Assembly: GCA_964580185.1 (NCBI GenBank) | Contig: CAZOJQ010000050.1 | Location: forward strand, 1 to 13,150 | Length of the DNA: 13,150 nt | Direction of reading: 5' to 3' | Source of the DNA: CAYWWY01 sp964580185 | GTDB taxonomy: Bacteria; Thermotogota; Thermotogae; MWEM01 | Position numbers and translations under genes: made by a program | Shown: in pieces, positions 1-7,087 of the stretch | How the letters are laid out: the number at the start of each line of letters is the position of its first letter | Numbering within the stretch: the stretch's first letter is position 1 | Notes under the pieces: model-generated | What the model was told of the DNA's origin: nothing | The model's input: the letters and a program-made list of their open reading frames with translations, nothing else | Databases searched by the model: none

Positions 1-28
1 TAGGTATCGCCCAGGGGCTTGTTTTCCA

Positions 29-55
29 AGGCAGTCATGTATGACTGCCTTTTTT
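29..55 (+). terminator. Intrinsic terminator of an upstream gene
   Basis: A perfect inverted repeat, AGGCAGTCAT (29-38) and ATGACTGCCT (41-50), is followed at once by a T run (50-55). This is the standard form of a rho-independent terminator. It probably ends a plus-strand gene lying before the window. Confidence 0.85.
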
Positions 56-60
56 GTTAT

Positions 61-200
61 GGAGAGGTCTTATCAGAAAAATGAATTGATCATTTGTACA
101 GACATAACTACAAATTCGAGAGTTATGATGAGGTTTTTTCTCCTAATCCTACCTATGGGTGAAAAAAGTGCTGTAGGCTAGGCTTGTTCTTTTTTTTCGT
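61..200 (+). other. Structured intergenic stretch, no gene seen
   Basis: No coding region with a ribosome binding site is visible between the upstream terminator and the sugar-transporter promoter. The stretch holds three inverted repeats. The first is AAATGA/TCATTT (79-84, 90-95). The second is CATAACT/AGTTATG (103-109, 121-127), followed by six T at 134-139. The third is a longer imperfect stem pairing 142-152 with 173-182, followed by a T-rich run to 198. The last resembles a terminator, but no promoter for a transcript ending there could be recognised. Confidence 0.35.
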
Positions 201-213
201 CATATGGTACAAT
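184..213 (+). promoter_or_regulatory. Extended -10 promoter of the sugar ABC operon
   Basis: TGGTACAAT (205-213) is an extended -10 element. A weak -35 (TTGTTC, 184-189) lies 18 bases before the TACAAT hexamer. Transcription would start near position 220, about 44 bases before the ATG at 264. The same nine bases TGGTACAAT form the -10 of the tRNA-Thr promoter at 10132-10140. Confidence 0.6.
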
Positions 214-219
214 CGATTA
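210..219. promoter_or_regulatory. Possible LacI-family operator core over the -10
   Basis: The perfect palindrome AATCGATT (211-218) has the central CG and AAnCGnTT form typical of LacI/CcpA-family operators. It overlaps the end of the -10 hexamer, where a bound repressor would block RNA polymerase. Control by a sugar-responsive LacI-family repressor would suit the sugar importer that follows. The palindrome does not extend convincingly beyond eight bases, and no regulator gene is in the window, so this is tentative. Confidence 0.3.
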
Positions 220-263
220 CCGTATTGAAGGTTCGATTTTCGATCTGAAAAGGAGGGATCATC

Positions 264-1520
264 ATGGTAAGAAAGCTCTTAACAGTGGGAGTCTTGTTCA
301 TGTTGGTGATGGGTATCGGGTTGGCGCGGACAACGGTAGAAATATGGAGTTGGCGCACCCAAGACGCTGCTGTCTGGGAAGAGGTCCAAAAGATTCTTGA
401 CCAGCAGAACGCTGGAGTCCAACTCAGTTTTCATGCCTTTATCCCAACAGAGTACGATGCAAAGATGGTCATGGCGCTTCAAGGTGGTCAAGGACCGGAC
501 ATTGCTTATACGCGTAGGCTCCCTGGCGGAAGAACAGAAGGATTGGTTACATCGGGTCTTGTACTTCCGTTGGAGGACAGGATCGACTTTTCCAACTTCG
601 CGGATGGAGTCATCTCCAACGCGACACTTGATGGACGTGTCTATGGTGTGCCTTTTGCCGTTCAGGTAACGGGGATCTTTTACAACAAAGACATGTTTGA
701 CCGGTATGGTTTAGCAGAACCGCGAACATGGGATGAACTCATCCAGGTTTCTGAGACCCTCAAAAAGAATGGAATCAATCCATTTTTTATCATGGGGCGA
801 GAAGCATGGACACTGACCATGCAGCATGCCATGACCGGAGTCAGCATTCTGGGACCGGAATGGATCAAAGATTTGGCTGAAGGGAAAAGAGATTTTCTGG
901 ATCCTGACTGGATTCACCTTCAAAAACTGATGAATGACCTGAAGGTCTATTTCCAACCTGGGTTTATGGGAAATGATTCCAACGATATGAATGCCGCCTT
1001 CGCATTCGAGGATGCAGCCATGGTCTTCTATGGAGTGTGGGGTATGCAGATGTGGAGAGAGTTGAATCCCGATATCAACGTTGGATACTTCATGGTTCCT
1101 CCGCTTCGTGAAGACCAGGAACCGTATGCCTATGTATATATGGATGGAATGATCTCTCTCACCTCCAATTCTCGGAACCCTGAAGCAGCGATGAAAGTTC
1201 TCGAGATTACAGCGACACCCGAGTTTGGGACGATATTCAGCAACATCACAACCAATATCCCCGGAGTTATGGGAGCCCAGATGCCGGATGATCCCATCTT
1301 GATGGAAACAAATTATATCGCCGAAAACCATGCTTCTCCGTATGTGTATTGGGTTGGATCACAGTTTGTCGTCGGGAATCCCTCGTTGTACGATGGGGTT
1401 TTGAGTCCAGGAATGCAAGAAATGTTTGCGGGGAGAATTACGCCCGAAGAATTGGCTCAAAGGGCTCAAGATGCTCTTTCACAATGGTTTGAACCCCTGA
1501 TGAAACGATTGGGAAAATAA
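264..1520 (+). CDS. Sugar ABC transporter substrate-binding protein
   Basis: This 418-residue protein is a family 1 extracellular solute-binding protein (COG1653 type), which captures a sugar or oligosaccharide outside the inner membrane and delivers it to the MalF/MalG-like permeases encoded next. Residues 1-21 form a signal peptide: a basic N-terminus (VRK), a hydrophobic core and a likely cleavage after Gly-Leu-Ala. No lipobox cysteine follows, so the mature protein should be soluble in a periplasm. The segment around residues 250-262 (DAAMV, then GVWGM) is the conserved hinge-region signature of this family. The start is fixed by AGGAGGG at 251-257, seven bases before the ATG. The length is usual for the family. 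It is followed by a terminator hairpin and then the permease genes, a common layout that gives more binding protein than permease. The exact sugar cannot be read from the sequence. Confidence 0.93.
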   Translation: MVRKLLTVGVLFMLVMGIGLARTTVEIWSWRTQDAAVWEEVQKILDQQNAGVQLSFHAFIPTEYDAKMVMALQGGQGPDIAYTRRLPGGRTEGLVTSGLVLPLEDRIDFSNFADGVISNATLDGRVYGVPFAVQVTGIFYNKDMFDRYGLAEPRTWDELIQVSETLKKNGINPFFIMGREAWTLTMQHAMTGVSILGPEWIKDLAEGKRDFLDPDWIHLQKLMNDLKVYFQPGFMGNDSNDMNAAFAFEDAAMVFYGVWGMQMWRELNPDINVGYFMVPPLREDQEPYAYVYMDGMISLTSNSRNPEAAMKVLEITATPEFGTIFSNITTNIPGVMGAQMPDDPILMETNYIAENHASPYVYWVGSQFVVGNPSLYDGVLSPGMQEMFAGRITPEELAQRAQDALSQWFEPLMKRLGK

Positions 1521-1530
1521 GCTCTGATCA

Positions 1531-1555
1531 AAGGAGCCCGTAAGGGCTCCTTTTT
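1531..1555 (+). terminator. Terminator/attenuator between binding protein and permeases
   Basis: AAGGAGCCC (1531-1539) and GGGCTCCTT (1544-1552) pair perfectly around the loop GTAA, with a T run at 1551-1555. No promoter is seen in the 20 bases before the next gene. The permeases are therefore probably transcribed by read-through, which would lower their level relative to the binding protein. Confidence 0.85.
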
Positions 1556-1575
1556 CGAATTCAGGAGGGGCTACC

Positions 1576-2475
1576 TTGACATGTAAAAAACGGTATATCT
1601 TTCTTTTCATCATCCCCGCGATCTTCTTCTATACGCTTTTGGTGATTTTTCCCTTTGGTTACAGTTTTGGACTGAGCTTCTTTCGTTGGTCAGGCGTCGG
1701 GGAAATGCGGTTTATCGGTTTGGATAACTTCCGTTCTATCTTTTTTGGGAGCTTTGGCGCGGAGTTTCGCAATGCTTTGGGCAATAGTTTTTACTTCTTC
1801 ATTCTCAACTCCATTTTCGAACTGGGTGTTGCTTTCTTTATCGCTGTCTTTCTAACCAGTCGCATTTGGGGTCGAAGATTTTTTCAAACCATGGTTTACC
1901 TTCCAAATGTGATATCCATGGTTTTGGTAGGATTTATCTGGGCTATGATGCTCAATCCTCAATGGGGTTTGGTCAATCAATTGCTGCGAAACGCAGGGTT
2001 GCAAAACCTGACCCGAGTCTGGCTGGGTGATGCAGATACTGCGCTAACGACCATAGTTATGGTCAATATCTGGAGGAACATCGGATTCTATATTCTGGTC
2101 TTTGTCGCTTCCATTTTGAATGTAGACCCGGAATTGATGGATGCGGCATATATAGATGGAGCTTCGAATTGGCGCGTGATCAGGCATATTCTCTTTCCGC
2201 TCATAGTGCCTTCTTTCCAGACGTTATTGATTCTCATCTTTATCTGGTCATTCAATATTTTCGATATCGTATATGCGCTTGGAGGGATTCAAGGCAGCCC
2301 ATTCCGCAAGACGGATGTTCTTGGGACTCTCTTCTACCGAACGGCTTTTGGGGGTTTGGGAAGCTCCGCCCAAGATTATGGGTTGGGAGCCGCCATTGTT
2401 GTCGTTGTGTTTATGATGGTCATCCCTCTGTCGATGGTGTACGCCTATTTGCTGGAAAAGAGGAGGGGAGGATGA
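1576..2475 (+). CDS. Sugar ABC transporter permease, MalF type
   Basis: This 299-residue inner-membrane protein is one half of the channel of a CUT1-type sugar importer. It has about six membrane segments, the first at roughly residues 7-29 (FLFIIPAIFFYTLLVIFPF). The cytoplasmic EAA loop that docks on the ATPase lies near residues 183-205 (DAAYIDGAS, then FPLIVP). Translation starts at a TTG (1576), set by AGGAGGGG at 1563-1570 five bases upstream. The nearby ATG at 1581 is in another frame and is followed directly by a stop. The stop lies one base before the ATG of the MalG-like partner, so the two are translationally linked. No ATP-binding subunit gene is present. Family identity is clear; the substrate is not. 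Confidence 0.92.
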   Translation: MTCKKRYIFLFIIPAIFFYTLLVIFPFGYSFGLSFFRWSGVGEMRFIGLDNFRSIFFGSFGAEFRNALGNSFYFFILNSIFELGVAFFIAVFLTSRIWGRRFFQTMVYLPNVISMVLVGFIWAMMLNPQWGLVNQLLRNAGLQNLTRVWLGDADTALTTIVMVNIWRNIGFYILVFVASILNVDPELMDAAYIDGASNWRVIRHILFPLIVPSFQTLLILIFIWSFNIFDIVYALGGIQGSPFRKTDVLGTLFYRTAFGGLGSSAQDYGLGAAIVVVVFMMVIPLSMVYAYLLEKRRGG

Positions 2476-2476
2476 C

Positions 2477-3304
2477 ATGCTAAGACTGTCTTTGCCTATG
2501 AGGATCATCGTTTTTGCTGCTTTGATTCTGTATGTTTTGATTGTCGTCACTCCTTTCGGAATGGTCTTTATGAACTCCTTCAAAAATATGCGAGAAATCT
2601 ATCAAAGGCCTTTCTCGCTGCCGGAAATTTTCCGTTTTGAGAATTACGAACGCGCTTGGACTTCCGCAAGGTTGGGTCAGGCTTACCTAAACAGTATTTT
2701 CGTCACGAGCACTTCAATCGCGGGAATCCTGATCGTATCATCGATGCTTGCTTTCATGCTTTCGCGATTCCGCTTTCGGTTCCGTAAGCTGTTATATATG
2801 TACATTATCATGGGATTGGCGCTTCCCGCTCGATTGGCCATAATCCCAATCTATGTGATTCTTACGAGAATGGGGTTGGTTGATACCCACTTGGGTTTGA
2901 TTTTGGTATATATTGCAACAGGGATCTCTTTCGCCACCTTTTTGCTCAAACGCTTTATGGATGATATTCCGAAAGAATTGGAAGAATCCGCAGTGATCGA
3001 TGGCGCTACGCCACGGACGATCTTTTTCCGGATTGCCATCCCATTGACAGCCCCCGGTATGGTGGTTGTGGGATTGGTGAATTTCGTTTCCGTATGGAAT
3101 GACTTTTTCTTCCCATTCATCATCATTACCAATCGCGCTCGGTATACAATGCCCCTTGCCATATCCGGCTTCTTTGGGGAGTTTTCCAACCGTTGGGATC
3201 TCATTGCTGCGGCATTGAGTTTGGGAGTGATTCCCATCATGATTATCTTCTTTTTCTTCTCAAAGTATTTTATTACGGGGATGACGCAAGGAGCGCTTAA
3301 GTAA
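2477..3304 (+). CDS. Sugar ABC transporter permease, MalG type
   Basis: This 275-residue inner-membrane protein is the second channel subunit of the sugar importer and pairs with the MalF-like protein. The N-terminal membrane segment is at about residues 8-30. The TPFGMVFMNSFK stretch following it is typical of MalG-type permeases. The EAA loop is near residues 167-190 (ELEESAVIDGA, then IAIPLTAPG). The C-terminus ends KYFITGMTQGALK, the usual ending of MalG-type proteins (a G-x-x-x-GA-x-K motif). The strong ribosome binding site AGGAGGGGAGG (2461-2471) lies inside the end of the upstream gene, with the ATG at 2477. A terminator follows 45 bases after the stop, ending the operon without an ATPase gene. 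The cell presumably supplies a shared ATPase such as an MsmK/MalK-type protein from elsewhere. Confidence 0.93.
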   Translation: MLRLSLPMRIIVFAALILYVLIVVTPFGMVFMNSFKNMREIYQRPFSLPEIFRFENYERAWTSARLGQAYLNSIFVTSTSIAGILIVSSMLAFMLSRFRFRFRKLLYMYIIMGLALPARLAIIPIYVILTRMGLVDTHLGLILVYIATGISFATFLLKRFMDDIPKELEESAVIDGATPRTIFFRIAIPLTAPGMVVVGLVNFVSVWNDFFFPFIIITNRARYTMPLAISGFFGEFSNRWDLIAAALSLGVIPIMIIFFFFSKYFITGMTQGALK

Positions 3305-3349
3305 ATCCCGATCGCATTCATTCCCAAAAATGCCCGGATCCATGAACGG

Positions 3350-3380
3350 AAACAGACAGCCTTAGGGCTGCCTGTTTGTT
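3350..3380 (+). terminator. Terminator of the sugar ABC operon
   Basis: The 12-base arms AAACAGACAGCC (3350-3361) and GGCTGCCTGTTT (3366-3377) pair with a single mismatch around the loop TTAG and end in a T-rich run. The position just after the MalG-like gene fits the end of the operon. Confidence 0.8.
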
Positions 3381-3456
3381 ACTTAGAGAGGTTTGACCGG
3401 TCAGGTATCCCTTCCTTTACGGGTTGAGATGATATTGTGTAAATGTCCGAACAAAA

Positions 3457-3470
3457 GATCAAGGTTGATC
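3457..3470. promoter_or_regulatory. Possible operator upstream of the DppB-like gene
   Basis: GATCAAGGTTGATC is a 6-2-6 inverted repeat about 50 bases before the -10 element of the peptide-transporter promoter. A second repeat pairs GGTTGA (3463-3468) with TCAACC (3487-3492). The position suits an activator or repressor site, but I do not recognise the motif. Confidence 0.25.
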
Positions 3471-3518
3471 CATATTGGGCAATCATTCAACCGCTGGAAG
3501 GAACCGCAAGCGAAAGTA

Positions 3519-3527
3519 TGATATAAT
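3519..3527 (+). promoter_or_regulatory. Extended -10 promoter of the DppBC-like operon
   Basis: TGATATAAT combines the TGN extension with a perfect TATAAT (3522-3527). No good -35 lies 16-18 bases upstream, which is tolerated by extended -10 promoters. Transcription would start near 3534, leaving a 5' leader of about 55 bases. That leader contains a weak hairpin (GGTGTGT near 3540 with ACACATCC near 3556). Confidence 0.6.
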
Positions 3528-3589
3528 GAACTGCCTGAGGGTGTGTCTGTGCGAAACACATCCACAAAACGAGAGGAGAGTTGAGGTCA

Positions 3590-4543
3590 GTGAAGGGGAG
3601 CTATTTGATTGGAAGGTTGTTATCGGCGATACCCACAATCCTTATGGTCACTTTTTTTGTTTTTATCGCGATCCATCTTGTGCCAGGGGATATTGTCGAT
3701 ATCATCCAGGGAACTCAAAACTTTCTTACTCCCCAGCAGATGGAGGATCTCTACCGTCAGTATTCGCTCGATAAACCGGTTCCGATCCAGTACATGATTT
3801 GGTTGGGTAATGTGCTGAAATTGGATATGGGTATCTCCATGCGTAGTGGTCAATCTGTCGCGCAGCTTCTCGCAGAAAAAATCCCCGTTACCTTTCAGCT
3901 TTCCATAATGGCCTTGGGGTTGAGTCTCTTGATTGGAATTCCGTTGGGGATCACTTCGGCCATCAAACGGAACAGTCCGTTGGACCATTCGGTTCGGTTT
4001 TTTGGGTTGGTCGGGCTGTCTGCCCCCTCTTTTTGGGTAGGAGCTCTCCTGATCGTTTGGGTATCTTCGACTGTGCAAAACTTTACCATTTTCGGATATG
4101 TGCCCTTTCACCAAAATCCGGTTCAGAACCTTCAGGTAATGCTTCTCCCTTCGATTACGCTCGGTCTTATGATTGCTGCTCAGATCTTACGGATGGCGCG
4201 AACATCGATGTTGGATGTCATGTCACAAGAATATATAAAAGTTGCCAAAGCGAAAGGCGCAAAAAATCGGAAAGTAATCTTTCATCATGCCCTGAGAAAT
4301 GCCCTGATCCCAGTTACCACGACTGCTGGGATCCAATTGGGCTTTCTGTTTGGGGGAACCATCATCACAGAATCCATGTTTGCCCTTCCCGGAATGGGTC
4401 GAATGCTTCTTCAGGCCGTAAACGAAAGAGACTACCCATTGGTTCAAGGAATTGTCTTATTTATCGCTGTGGTCATTGTCTTACTCAACATTGCTGTTGA
4501 TATTTTATACACCTTTATCGATCCCAGGATTGAATTGAGTTGA
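3590..4543 (+). CDS. dppB: ABC transporter permease, DppB/OppB type
   Basis: This inner-membrane channel subunit belongs to a peptide/nickel/opine-family (COG0601) importer. The chosen GTG start gives 317 residues, the normal length. The N-terminus runs GRLLSAIPTILMV into the first membrane helix and then HLVPGD, the family signature. It is followed by the external loop with LTPQQ and YSLDKP. The EAA loop is near residues 213-240 (YIKVAKAKGA, then HALRNALIPV). An in-frame TTG at 3581 is possible, but AGGAG (3574-3578) is only two bases from it. The same site sits 11 bases from the GTG at 3590, which also gives the usual short N-terminus. The DppC-like gene starts seven bases after the stop. 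The symbol reflects the family; the cargo may be peptides or, as in several thermophiles, oligosaccharides. Confidence 0.92.
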   Translation: MKGSYLIGRLLSAIPTILMVTFFVFIAIHLVPGDIVDIIQGTQNFLTPQQMEDLYRQYSLDKPVPIQYMIWLGNVLKLDMGISMRSGQSVAQLLAEKIPVTFQLSIMALGLSLLIGIPLGITSAIKRNSPLDHSVRFFGLVGLSAPSFWVGALLIVWVSSTVQNFTIFGYVPFHQNPVQNLQVMLLPSITLGLMIAAQILRMARTSMLDVMSQEYIKVAKAKGAKNRKVIFHHALRNALIPVTTTAGIQLGFLFGGTIITESMFALPGMGRMLLQAVNERDYPLVQGIVLFIAVVIVLLNIAVDILYTFIDPRIELS

Positions 4544-4550
4544 GGAAATC

Positions 4551-5405
4551 ATGAAGATGAGCAATCGCAAAGCATTTCGGCGTGGATTTAGAAGGTTTGC
4601 CAAAAACCCCCTTCAGTTGGGTAGTTTGATCGTTTTTGTTTTTGTGGTGGTGGTTGTAATGATGCCCCAGGTATTTGCTGCTTATGATCCCCTAAAGATG
4701 GACTATACAGCATTGATGAAAGGCCCTTCGGTCCACCACTGGTTTGGGACGGATCAATTTGGAAGGGACATCCTATCTCGAACGGCTTATGGCGCCCAGA
4801 ACACAATGAGGATTGCAGTTTTATCCATAATGATGGCCACAGGGATTGGGACAGTATTGGGCGTAATATCGGGGTACTTCGGAAAATGGGTGGATCAAAT
4901 CATCATGAGAGTGGTTGATTCCTTTTTTGCCTTCCCATCCATTATTTTGGCGCTGTTCATCATTGCCATGTTTGGGGCCAGCATGACCAATCTGATAATC
5001 GCCATTGGCGTCGTGTATGTTCCCATATTCGCGCGTACAATCCGAGGATCGACCATTGCGTTGCGTGAGAGTCTCTTTGTCAAAGCATCTCGGGCTTTGG
5101 GAAAAAGCCATTTGAAGATCATGATTACGGATATCCTTCCCAACATTTCTTCCATTGTGATTGTAACCTTCACAACCAATCTTTCCACGGCCTTGTTGAC
5201 AGAAGCCGGATTGGGATTCTTGGGTTTGGGAGTGCCTCCTCCTCATCCCACTTTGGGTTCCATGGTGGGGCAAGGCAACAATTATCTTCTGAGCGCACCA
5301 TGGATGGCTCTCTTTCCAGGGCTAGTCATAGCAGTGGTTGTTTTGAGCATCAATATCATCGGAGACGGGTTACGTGACGTACTAGACCCTCGAGTAGGAA
5401 AGTGA
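4551..5405 (+). CDS. dppC: ABC transporter permease, DppC/OppC type
   Basis: This 284-residue inner-membrane protein is the partner of the DppB-like permease. It carries the N-terminal OppC domain (RRFAKNPLQLGSLIVF) with the first helix at about residues 22-45. The hallmark segment HWFGTDQFGRDILSRTAYGA follows at about residues 62-81. The EAA loop is near 173-198 (FVKASRALG, then DILPN). The C-terminal stretch GLGVPPPHPTLGSM, followed by the last helix and GDGLRDVLDPR, is diagnostic for the family. GAGGA at 4542-4546 is close to the ATG at 4551, and a second ATG at 4557 would be spaced slightly better, so two residues at the start are uncertain. No DppD or DppF ATPase gene follows; the next gene is the binding protein. 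Confidence 0.93.
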   Translation: MKMSNRKAFRRGFRRFAKNPLQLGSLIVFVFVVVVVMMPQVFAAYDPLKMDYTALMKGPSVHHWFGTDQFGRDILSRTAYGAQNTMRIAVLSIMMATGIGTVLGVISGYFGKWVDQIIMRVVDSFFAFPSIILALFIIAMFGASMTNLIIAIGVVYVPIFARTIRGSTIALRESLFVKASRALGKSHLKIMITDILPNISSIVIVTFTTNLSTALLTEAGLGFLGLGVPPPHPTLGSMVGQGNNYLLSAPWMALFPGLVIAVVVLSINIIGDGLRDVLDPRVGK

Positions 5406-5423
5406 GGTTTATTGTCCATCCGG

Positions 5424-5453
5424 TTGAGATTCGGATGCGGAACATGTTATAAT
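5424..5453 (+). promoter_or_regulatory. Strong promoter of the family 5 binding protein
   Basis: TTGAGA (5424-5429, five of six bases of the -35 consensus) is separated by 18 bases from TATAAT (5448-5453), which also has the TGT extension at 5445-5447. Transcription would start near 5460, leaving a short leader with AAAGGAGGG. An inverted repeat, CATCCG (5417-5422) and CGGATG (5432-5437), brackets the -35 and may be an operator. A separate strong promoter allows more binding protein than permease. Confidence 0.75.
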
Positions 5454-5482
5454 AAGTAAACAACTATTAAAGGAGGGATTGT

Positions 5483-6991
5483 ATGAAAAAGGCGATCATT
5501 ATTTTCTTGGTAGCTATGTTGATTGGTATGGTAGCATTTGCTGGCACGCCCAAAAGCGGAGGCCGCTTGGTAATGGCCCTTAACACAGAGCCAGTGGGGC
5601 TCGATCCAACGTTGGTCACTGCCTTTGCTTCTCACCGAGTACTTGAGCTTGTGTATGGCGGGTTGCTCAGATTCGACGAAAAAATGAATTTGGTTCCCCA
5701 TATTGCGAGCGAGATGGAAATTCCGAATCCATACACTATTGTCTTTACAATCCGTGAAGGAATCCGCTTTCACGATGGAACCCTTCTGACCGTAGAAGAT
5801 GTCCTTTTCACCTTCAACCGGATTCTGGACCCAGCGGTTCAATCTCCTGCCGCAAGTTTTTATGCACAAGTAAGCAGTGTCGAAGCTTTAGGCGCTAACA
5901 AAGTAATCTTCATTCTCAAAGCGCCGGTTGCTTCGGTGATTCTTCCCAACTTTGCCACAGGAAACAGTTCAATCCTTTCAAAGAAATTTGTCGAATCGGG
6001 AGCCAATCTCCAGCTTGTAACCAACGGGGTGGGACCATTCATCTTAAAAGAATTTGTCGCGGGTAACTACCTTCACTTTGTTAAAAACCCTCATTATTTC
6101 GAGCCAGGGTTGCCCTATCTGGATGAGCTTCGATTTGTGATCATTCCCGAAGAAATTTCTCGGGTTTCAGCTCTCAGGAGCGGAAATGTGGATTTAATCC
6201 AATTGAGCGAACCTTTGAATCTTGCCCAATTTCCGGAATCTCAGTGGATGATCGATCGAACACCTGTGCTTAGTTACTATCTGCTTGGGTTTAATGCAAG
6301 CCGACCTCCGTTGGACAATCCGGCTGTCCGTAATGCCCTAAATTATGCCATCAATCGGGAAGCGATCATTCAAGTGGTCACTTTTGGAGAAGCGATGCCA
6401 ACCGGAGTGCTTAATCCCTCTCTGGACTGGGCCATTCCTCCTTCCGAACTGCCAGAATATACCTACAACCCCGCCAAAGCCAAAGACCTGCTCGCAAAAG
6501 CTGGGTACCCCAACGGATTTGAATTTTCAATTACGGTAGCCCAACGGTTCAACTTTGATAAAGTGGCTCAGGTAATCCAAGCTCAACTGCTTGAAGCGGG
6601 TGTCCGAGCCCATATCAACATCGTGGAATGGGGGATTTTCATCGCGAATTGGAGAGAAAGCGATTTTGATTCGTTCGTATCCATGAACAGTGGGTCTGTT
6701 GAACCCGATATTCAACTCAACCGCACATTCAGAACGGGTGGATCTACCAATGTCTTCAAGTATGGCAATCCCAAAGTGGATGAGCTCTTGGATCTGGGGA
6801 TCGAAACCGTGGATCAAGACCAACGGAAACTTGTCTATGAAGAACTCCAAAGAATCTTGGTTGCGGATTCACCGATCCTGTTTCTCTATTCCCCCAACAA
6901 CATCCATGTGGGAAAACCTTCGGTGAAGGGATTCCTCACCCTCCCCACCGAAAGCACCGTCTTTTTGAAACAAACTTGGATTGATCGATAA
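5483..6991 (+). CDS. ABC transporter substrate-binding protein, family 5 (DppA/OppA type)
   Basis: This 502-residue extracytoplasmic receptor serves the DppBC-like permeases just upstream. Residues 1-20 are a signal peptide (KK, hydrophobic core, Ala-Phe-Ala cleavage site). There is no lipobox cysteine, so it should be free in the periplasm. The mature protein begins GTPKSGGRLVMAL and continues LDP at residues 40-42. The family 5 signature lies at residues 84-113 (YTIVFTIREGIRFHDG, then TVEDVLFTFNRI). Later segments such as GVGPF, NPHYF and VRNALNYAINREAI are typical of the family. AAAGGAGGG at 5469-5477 sets the ATG. It has its own promoter and its own terminator. Family members bind peptides, nickel or oligosaccharides, and the ligand is not evident here. 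Confidence 0.93.
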   Translation: MKKAIIIFLVAMLIGMVAFAGTPKSGGRLVMALNTEPVGLDPTLVTAFASHRVLELVYGGLLRFDEKMNLVPHIASEMEIPNPYTIVFTIREGIRFHDGTLLTVEDVLFTFNRILDPAVQSPAASFYAQVSSVEALGANKVIFILKAPVASVILPNFATGNSSILSKKFVESGANLQLVTNGVGPFILKEFVAGNYLHFVKNPHYFEPGLPYLDELRFVIIPEEISRVSALRSGNVDLIQLSEPLNLAQFPESQWMIDRTPVLSYYLLGFNASRPPLDNPAVRNALNYAINREAIIQVVTFGEAMPTGVLNPSLDWAIPPSELPEYTYNPAKAKDLLAKAGYPNGFEFSITVAQRFNFDKVAQVIQAQLLEAGVRAHINIVEWGIFIANWRESDFDSFVSMNSGSVEPDIQLNRTFRTGGSTNVFKYGNPKVDELLDLGIETVDQDQRKLVYEELQRILVADSPILFLYSPNNIHVGKPSVKGFLTLPTESTVFLKQTWIDR

Positions 6992-7011
6992 GTTTGATCA
7001 TTGCGATAAAT

Positions 7012-7039
7012 AGGAGGCCAAAAGGCCTCCTGTTTTTTT
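7012..7039 (+). terminator. Terminator of the family 5 binding-protein gene
   Basis: AGGAGGCC (7012-7019) and GGCCTCCT (7024-7031) pair perfectly around the loop AAAA and are followed by G and seven or more T. It is a strong rho-independent terminator and isolates the transporter genes from the acetyltransferase gene. Confidence 0.88.
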
Positions 7040-7087
7040 CGGTTGTGTTGATCGGAACTACCATAAGGAAAACGGGGAGGAATTTCT

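Noticed and set aside
711..1331. A 206-codon minus-strand reading frame inside the sugar-binding protein gene
   Set aside because: It is an antisense shadow of a clear family 1 binding protein, with no ribosome binding site and no recognisable domain.
1581..1586. ATG close to the ribosome binding site of the MalF-like gene
   Set aside because: It is followed immediately by TAA. The TTG at 1576 is in frame with the permease and correctly spaced.
3475..3774. A 99-codon plus-strand reading frame before and over the DppB-like gene
   Set aside because: It runs through the promoter and leader and then overlaps the DppB-like gene in another frame, with no family resemblance.
4821..5273. Long minus-strand reading frames inside the DppC-like gene
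   Set aside because: They are antisense shadows rich in His, Gln, Asn and Gly arising from the reverse of hydrophobic codons. The sense strand encodes an unmistakable DppC-type permease.
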